From Actinomortierella ambigua (taxonomy: Eukaryota > Mortierellomycota > Mortierellomycetes > Mortierellales > Mortierellaceae): 49,383 nucleotides of DNA. The notes under the pieces are model-generated. The model worked only from the letters and a program-made list of their open reading frames with translations, did not search any database and was not told where the DNA came from. Location: assembly GCA_016098155.1 (NCBI GenBank), contig JAAAJB010000240.1, positions 1-49,383 of the forward strand. The letters run 5' to 3'. Made by a program: the position numbers and the translations under genes. This document shows positions 44,179 through 49,383 of this stretch, piece after piece (position 1 is the first letter of the stretch; each line of letters opens with the position of its first letter).

Positions 44179-44725
44179 ATGACTCGCGCAACAGAGGCAG
44201 CAACCGCGATTGGCATCCTCGGCACTATTTACTTGGCACTGCTGTTCCAGTGGCTACCCATCACATTACCTCCAACCATCCAGGAATTCATCCTCCCCGT
44301 GGTACGGGCAATGCATTAGAGACCAGACAGATGTGAAAGCACGAACATACTAGAACAGTTGTATCCGCAAGGAGGACCATTTAGACTGACAGTTGCGCGT
44401 GTCTGCCCTTCTCTTTGCTTTTTTTTATATCTTTTTCAGCTTCCATGGTGGGTGTTGGTCACATTTGGTGCCTACAGTCTGGGTAACATTGGATACCATG
44501 TCATGACGTTCCGTGATTGCCCCGAGGCGTATGACGAGTTGCAAGTGGTAAAGTGATTCCCCTCCATATACGAAGGACGCGCGAAAGGCGCGATTGATTG
44601 ATACCAAATGTTAGAGATGAAAGAGGATCTTAGTTGCTAATCATGATTTTTTTTTTTTTTTTTTTGATACACAGCAAATCTCGCAAGCACAGAACGACTT
44701 GCGAAGCAAGGGCATCGGCCTCTAA
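44179..44725 (+). CDS. DPM3: Dolichol-phosphate mannose synthase subunit 3
   Basis: Tethers the catalytic subunit DPM1 to the ER membrane, so the complex can make Dol-P-Man for N-glycans, O-mannose and GPI anchors. Exons 44179-44301, 44440-44547 and 44675-44725 are in phase, giving 93 residues, the normal family length. Two N-terminal hydrophobic helices are seen (AIGILGTIYLALLFQWLPI and LPWWVLVTFGAYSLGNIGY). The conserved cytosolic tail follows: GYHVMTFRDCPEAYDELQVQ and I-x2-AQNDLRSKGI, including the FRDCPEAYDEL signature that binds DPM1. The last exon is only 17 codons and follows a T20-type run. It is convergent with DPM2, 176 bases between stop codons. The catalytic DPM1 gene is not in this window. 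Confidence 0.93.
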
Positions 44726-44901
44726 AGACAGGATATACGTCTGTTTTTTTTCTTCTTTCAATCATACCATCCACTCTTCCAATAAAAAATTGCAAGCGAC
44801 CATCTACACCCTGATCCAATTTGTACATGTATTGAAAATAAATCATGGGGTATGGGTAAATCTTGTATTCCGGACACGTTAGCGCTGTCTGTTTTCTACA
44901 A

Positions 44902-45504
44902 CTAGGCTGACTTCTTCTCGGTCCTCTTCTTGCTCTTGATCATCACCATGGAGAGGAAACTGAGAATAACAGTCAGACCGAGGACGAGGATCACACAAGG
45001 AACTCGGATCGCGTATTCACGAGGTGGGAAATATGAATGCAGGTAGTACGATTCGTCCACAAAGGGCTAAAATGGTATATGAGCAAGGCCGATAATCAGT
45101 TCAGTACAAGTGGCTCGTCCCTGAATTCAATTGATAGTGTAGGCAGCAGAGCGAGCCAGACAGCGACGGGATAGCGAGAGCTAAGAGTGAAGACACGTAC
45201 CATGACAATAGCCCATAATGTGTAGTAGACGAACACTGTTGTGCTGAAGATCAAGAGCGACGCGCCAACAACCTTATCCTGCCCGCTTGCCTATAGAGAG
45301 ATACAGGGTACAAAGAATTATGGAAGCGTAAGACGGTAAACACTGAGAACAAAGCTAGAGTGGGTCATCTACACGAAGCATGCTTCGAGTAAACGATGAA
45401 ATGAAGGGTCGCCATATGCAGAGTGCTGTGCGCATCTATTATTCCACGTCGAACGAGTCCTCCTTGCAGGTCATATCGCCGTTCATCTTGCATGCACGCA
45501 CCAT
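44902..45504 (-). CDS. DPM2: Dolichol-phosphate mannose synthase subunit 2
   Basis: A small two-span ER protein that stabilises DPM3 and supports Dol-P-Man synthesis. Secure exons on the minus strand are 45201-45290 and 44902-45066, in phase, 84 residues. The first gives ASGQDKVVGASLLIFSTTVF and YYTLWAIVM. The second gives PFVDESYYLHSYFPPREYAI, a second hydrophobic helix and a KSKKRTEKKSA tail with an ER-type basic end. This matches DPM2 (GxDxVVG..., PF.D...H.YF.PR.YA). The start is not settled: an exon consisting of just ATG at 45502-45504, followed by GTGCGT, would give M-ASGQDKVVG, very like other DPM2 starts. Other upstream ATGs cannot be excluded. Confidence 0.87.
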
Positions 45505-45523
45505 GGTAACGATGAGTGTGTTT
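45439..45523 (-). pseudogene. Possible orphan terminal exon upstream of DPM2
   Basis: On the minus strand, after an AG at 45524-45525, a frame reads NTLIVTMVRACKMNGDMTCK and ends EDSFDVE-stop with strong C/G third-position bias. No convincing upstream exon was found. It overlaps the proposed ATG of DPM2. It may be a relic, a chance frame, or the end of an unrecognised gene. Confidence 0.2.
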
Positions 45524-47618
45524 CTGTTGAGGTTATGATGGCACACAGGACTTGTGTCTTCATAAATTTGCAAAGTTCAACATTAAACTTAAGGGCTTCT
45601 CCAACACACATAAAATGGCGTTTGAGACGGCAAGATTTTTTTTTTTTCTTTATTAACAACGCACGGAATCATCGAAGCGATGGGTGCTGATTCATTCCAC
45701 AGCATTCGTTGTCAATTATATTCTTCCAAGAGGAATCATTCCACGCCATCGGTCGGAACACGCTTAGTCTGCTCTACACGATGTTCTATTTACCACGGCT
45801 TGGTACAATATCCTATTTATCAAACACCCAAAGAAAAAAAAATTCTCAGAGAAATGAATTGACAGGAATGTCAATTGGGGGGAGAGGGTAGGTGTGTGGT
45901 ATGGGTGGCGCTTTTGACCATGAAGGCCTATCACGGGTAGGCACTGGACATCCTTTATTGCATATTTTGGTGGAAGCGTCAGCCAAACTACAGTAGACAG
46001 CGAGGTATGCACCGAGTCCCATTGTGGAGGTTTTCGGATACCTCGTCTTATCCTCTCCGGGCTGCTTGCACACTATTATTTTTCAATGCGGCCAGAGAGA
46101 CTGGAAACCAGTCCCATGTTTTGATTTCAGCAAAATTGCACGGAACAACAGCAACCTGTTGAACTGCCCTCGCATTGACAATATCAAGATAAACACCAGA
46201 CCACTGGTACAGCTGGCAGGCGGGTAGTGTAGACAGCATATCGTTACACTAATATCTGTGTAGACAGAGACCGACCTCAAAACGAAAACACTCCTTAGCG
46301 AGTTGGGCACTGCAAATGTCACACGACGTCGAGATCGACGTCGCACTTTAGATGAGGTAGCAGGCATTAGGAGCCTGTGGTGAGATGGACATAAGAAAAC
46401 TCGACAGATGTGTATGCCAGCGTCCTGTAGCCTGCGAGTAGTGACTGTAACCTTTAAGATCAAAAGGCGCTACATAATCGGACGCCCAAGTTTGGTCTGT
46501 TTATGTTCCTGAGGAAGCACATCAGCGTGTTTATAGTAGGTTTTCCAATTCGCCCTTAATCTATTTCTTGGATCATTGCACGCGTGTGCTCAAGTCCTGT
46601 TTGTGCTTTGCATTCTAGAATAGCTACCCCAATATAAAAAGCATAATCGACGCCCACGGCATTTATGATTGGGGGCGTTACTGCTGAGCGAGGGACATTG
46701 CTGCGCAGAGCAACATTTTGCTTAAACTATTCGCCCCGCAAGGAACGAGGCGTGCTAACAGGCACCAAGTTGTACAGGATTAAGGGCGCCAGACTCTAGC
46801 GTTTTATAACTCATATGTAAAGCTATGAAGGTGTAATAGACGACTTAACCGTGACAGTACACGCTGGTTGTTCGCGCTGCACAGTAGTATCCCTAAGCAG
46901 CCATACTCTGATGTACTTTGATAAGGTAGCAACCTGGGCAGCTGTTCGAACGCGCAGACCGGAAGGCAAAGTATGCCTTGACGCAGTGGAGAGTGGTACA
47001 TTTCAGCACAGTCGTTGGTGGGAAAGGACTAAATGAACCTCTGGACCCGATTAAGCATACCTGAGAAAGAGCCCAGTAAAATTACCAACTTCAAATGTAG
47101 CAAGTCAAAAAAAAAGTGGGGTTGACTATTGAGCAGTTGGATGGTGTCACTGCGCACCTTACCGCCATCTGCTTCCTAAAAAAGTCTCGGACTTTCAACC
47201 CCGATTAGATGAGGGATAGAGAGATGTTGTCGAACACGTTCCTGCTGGCCCTTGTTCATGGAATGCTCGATATAGCTTCTAGTGCGATGGAGTTTCGATC
47301 AATACGAACTTTACACTCTTTTTCTTTCTTCCGTCACCGTGAAGACGCCACCAGATTCCCATAGTTCAAAGCTCCGACCCGGGATCCCTATTTTCCAATC
47401 GCTATTCTGGATTGTTCATATGCTGAGACGTAATCAGATCGACTTCCCCACCCTTCTTGCACATCCCCCTCCGTGGTTGGTGTAACATATAAAAGCGAGA
47501 GTTTTCCTTCGTTTTACAACATCACCCCTTCCCTTCTTGCTTCTCCTCTTGCACTGAGCTCCCACGATCACCAAGCACCACTGTCTACAGTCAGCACCTT
47601 CATCTCATAATCTTCACC
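45524..47618. other. 2.1-kb region without recognisable genes
   Basis: Open frames here are short and lack coding bias. I see no tRNA, rRNA or terminal repeats. A T13 run lies near 45638 and an eight-base repeat CGACGTCG occurs twice at 46324-46343. The right end contains the promoter of the DJ-1/PfpI gene. Degenerate mobile DNA is possible, but nothing proves it. Confidence 0.4.
47488..47494 (+). promoter_or_regulatory. TATA box of the DJ-1/PfpI gene
   Basis: TATAAAA within ACATATAAAAGCG, 125 bases before the start codon at 47619, followed by a CT-rich stretch (47520-47555) where transcription could begin. Confidence 0.6.
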
Positions 47619-48452
47619 ATGAGCAACAACAGCATTCGTACGGTCGAACCCCTCCCTCCCAAGCCTGAGGGCGTCCCAGCCTTGACCTTTGGTGCCTTCA
47701 TCTACCCCCAGATGGATCTGCTCGACATCATGGGAGTCCTCCGAGTTTTCGGCGAGAGCCACCCCCGATTCAACACCAGGCTCATCCTGATTGGAGAGAC
47801 CATGGACCCTGTAGTCACAGACCAGCAGGTCAAGATCTCGCCGGAGATGACAGTTGCCGAAGCCCCTTACTTGGATTATTTCTTCATGCCAGGCGGTCAT
47901 GGCACGGCGGACGTGATCGCAAACAAGGACTTGATGAAGCTCATCCATAAGCGTATCGAGGACGCCCGTTGGTGCTTGACCGTCTGTACCGGTGCGGCCA
48001 TTCTGGCTGCCACTGGGCTGGCAGATGGTCGTTACATGACCACTAACAAGGCGGTTTGGAACCAGTTTATCGACTTTGGTCCCAAGATCAAGTGGGTCAA
48101 GCGTGCTCGTTGGGTGCAGGATGGCAAGTTTGTCACTTCCTCTGGTGTTTCCGCCGGTAAGTTTTTCTTCGTGGGACTTTGCATGGTGAGGGGTGAGAAC
48201 CAAAAGGCTCAAGCCAAAAATTTTGTTTACTATTCCTTCTAACAAGCATGTTTTGATCCTCTTCCCTCAGGCATGGACATGGCTTTCTACGTGATCTCCC
48301 AGCTCTATGGTGAGGACCTTGCCAAGGAGCTCGCCAACTGGATCGAGTACACACGCCACACCGATGCCGAGGATGATCCTTTCAGTGACGTCTACCCAGA
48401 GAACCGTGACACTCCTTCTGGAGTTGTTCCCACTCGCAATTCCTCAATTTAG
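47619..48452 (+). CDS. DJ-1/PfpI (class I amidotransferase-like) protein
   Basis: Exons 47619-48156 and 48271-48452 are in phase, giving 239 residues. Conserved blocks: FGAFIYPQMDLLDIMGVLRV at the first strand, YFFMPGGHGTADVIANKDLM (PGG turn), the nucleophile elbow WCLTVCTGAAILAATGLADG with its Cys at about residue 126, TTNKAVWNQF, and the helix after SGVSAG (MDMAFYVISQLYGEDLAKEL). The AxCTGAxxLAxAGLLDG arrangement resembles isocyanide hydratase (InhA)-type and AraC-linked members more than DJ-1 itself. The substrate is unknown. Likely a cytosolic small-molecule enzyme or stress protein. A TATA box suggests inducible expression. Confidence 0.9.
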
Positions 48453-49329
48453 TGTATTATTAGATTATTCAATTTTTTTTTTAAAAAAAAATGACACGAC
48501 AAAACAACATATGGGGAAAAGAGTGCTCACCTCCGTACTGTCAGTGTCCCTCTTTGATCGTGGCGAGTAACTACTGCGTACTGAATCAACCATTTCCAGG
48601 GCTATCACAAGCTGGACGAGTACGACCGTTTTCCTAAGAGGGGTGAAGGTACCTTAAGATGTAAAGGTCACAACGCCGCCGTGTGCTAGGTAAATCGGTA
48701 GGGGAGCCCAGGTGGTGTTATGGAACATCAGAGTCCTCAGAAAGGGTTGTGCAACCATGGTCAGCTCTCAAAGCAAGGGTGAAGCACTAGAGTACAAGAG
48801 AACAAACACGTTGCCCATTGGAAACGGGGCGATGGACTCAGGGCTCATAGCTGAAACGACATGAACTTGTGTCGACTATGCCAGCACTGAGTAAAGACTT
48901 CCCAGTCGCCATAGACCTCGAGTTGTACACTGAATTGTTTACTTGTATGCGGCCCCATTTTCGAACAATGCATGATAACACACTGAACGCAGTCAAGAAC
49001 AATGATCTCGGGGAAACGAGTTTGCCCATTGGCACGAGGTTTGCCCAAAGAGCAAAACCAAGCGTGAGGCTGCCAGAGGGAAAAGGAGCCTTTTGAAGTC
49101 TAGAACCTGGCACTGCCGAGAGTATGACGCATAAACGACCCTCTCTTTCGTGACAAGCGGCGCGAGTAAGAATAGAACAGGCATGGTAAATGCGTGCACG
49201 GTCCAGGATGGCGTGGGAACCCATTGATGCATCTGTATAAAACCCTTCGTCGTTCACTTCAGCAATCCCAAATCAACCAACTAACCAGGCTCGCTACCAT
49301 ACAAGCCCACAATACACGCACACCATATC
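48453..49329. other. Intergenic region upstream of the last gene
   Basis: 877 bases contain a T/A run just after the DJ-1/PfpI stop codon (48471-48490) and the core promoter of the next gene at the right end. I see no further gene. Confidence 0.5.
49236..49242 (+). promoter_or_regulatory. TATA box of the partial Rossmann-fold gene
   Basis: TATAAAA lies 88 bases before the start codon at 49330, followed by a run of C/A-rich leader sequence. Confidence 0.6.
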
Positions 49330-49383
49330 ATGACCTCCACAGGATCGACTTCTTTCGTTGCCTTCTTTGGCGCCACCGGTGGC
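49330..49383 (+). CDS. Start of a probable NAD(P)-binding Rossmann-fold protein (partial)
   Basis: Only 18 codons are in the window: MTSTGSTSFVAFFGATGG. The strand followed by GATGG matches the GxxGxxG-type dinucleotide-binding start of NmrA-like or NAD(P)H-binding (SDR-type) proteins. The third glycine of the motif and everything after it lie beyond the right edge, so the call is tentative. The ATG is supported by the TATA box 88 bases upstream and a CA-rich leader with no other ATG near. Confidence 0.55.
   Translation, partial: MTSTGSTSFVAFFGATGG

Noticed and set aside
46083..46463. 126-residue minus-strand open frame in the right gene-poor stretch
   Set aside because: It has no codon bias, motif or splice sites, and looks like chance.

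Overview
The window is nuclear DNA of a filamentous fungus. Genes are dense and lie on both strands. Most are split by short GT-AG introns, promoters and introns are rich in CT and A tracts, and long Gln/Ser/Asn-rich proteins are encoded by CAG/CAA and similar repeats. It carries genes that budding yeast lacks (DPM2 and DPM3, an Abraxas-type MPN protein, a homeodomain/TFIIS-N regulator) beside typical fungal ones (ACR3, CHL4, Zn2Cys6 and C2H2 regulators). That mix, and the E2F-like sites, fit an early-diverging lineage such as Mortierellomycota. This placement is an inference from gene content only.

Layout, left half. The 3' end of an unrecognised gene (1-311) faces NUP84 (minus). NUP84 is head-to-head with COX18 (plus), which converges on a NOPCHAP1-like gene (minus). 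NOPCHAP1 shares a 163-bp promoter with RRP45 (plus), followed in tandem by VMA5 (plus). VMA5 converges on a 1,015-codon regulator of the LUMINIDEPENDENS/PNUTS type (minus). Next come a 1,525-residue FUSC-family membrane protein (minus) and CHL4/CENP-N (minus), the latter divergent from an Abraxas-like gene (plus).

Layout, right half. A C2H2 zinc-finger factor (plus) faces a large Zn2Cys6 factor (minus). The Zn2Cys6 gene probably extends to 34019 and has a sparse 3.6-kb upstream region. Then follow a glycine-rich secreted protein and the ACR3 arsenite exporter (both plus), QCR9 (minus), a mitochondrial OLA1/Ylf2-type GTP/ATPase (plus), a 108-residue unknown (minus), DPM3 (plus) converging on DPM2 (minus), a 2.1-kb stretch without clear genes, a DJ-1/PfpI protein (plus), and the first 18 codons of a Rossmann-fold protein cut by the window edge.

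Functional groupings. Mitochondrial function: COX18, QCR9, OLA1/Ylf2. RNA metabolism: NOPCHAP1, RRP45, and the LD/PNUTS-like protein, whose relatives act in transcription termination. Nuclear architecture and chromosomes: NUP84, CHL4, Abraxas-like. N-glycan and GPI precursor supply: DPM2 and DPM3 side by side. Exon boundaries were assigned by hand from GT-AG sites, reading phase and family resemblance. For the multi-exon genes whose exons are listed, the summed exon length is a multiple of three. No transcript data or database search was available.
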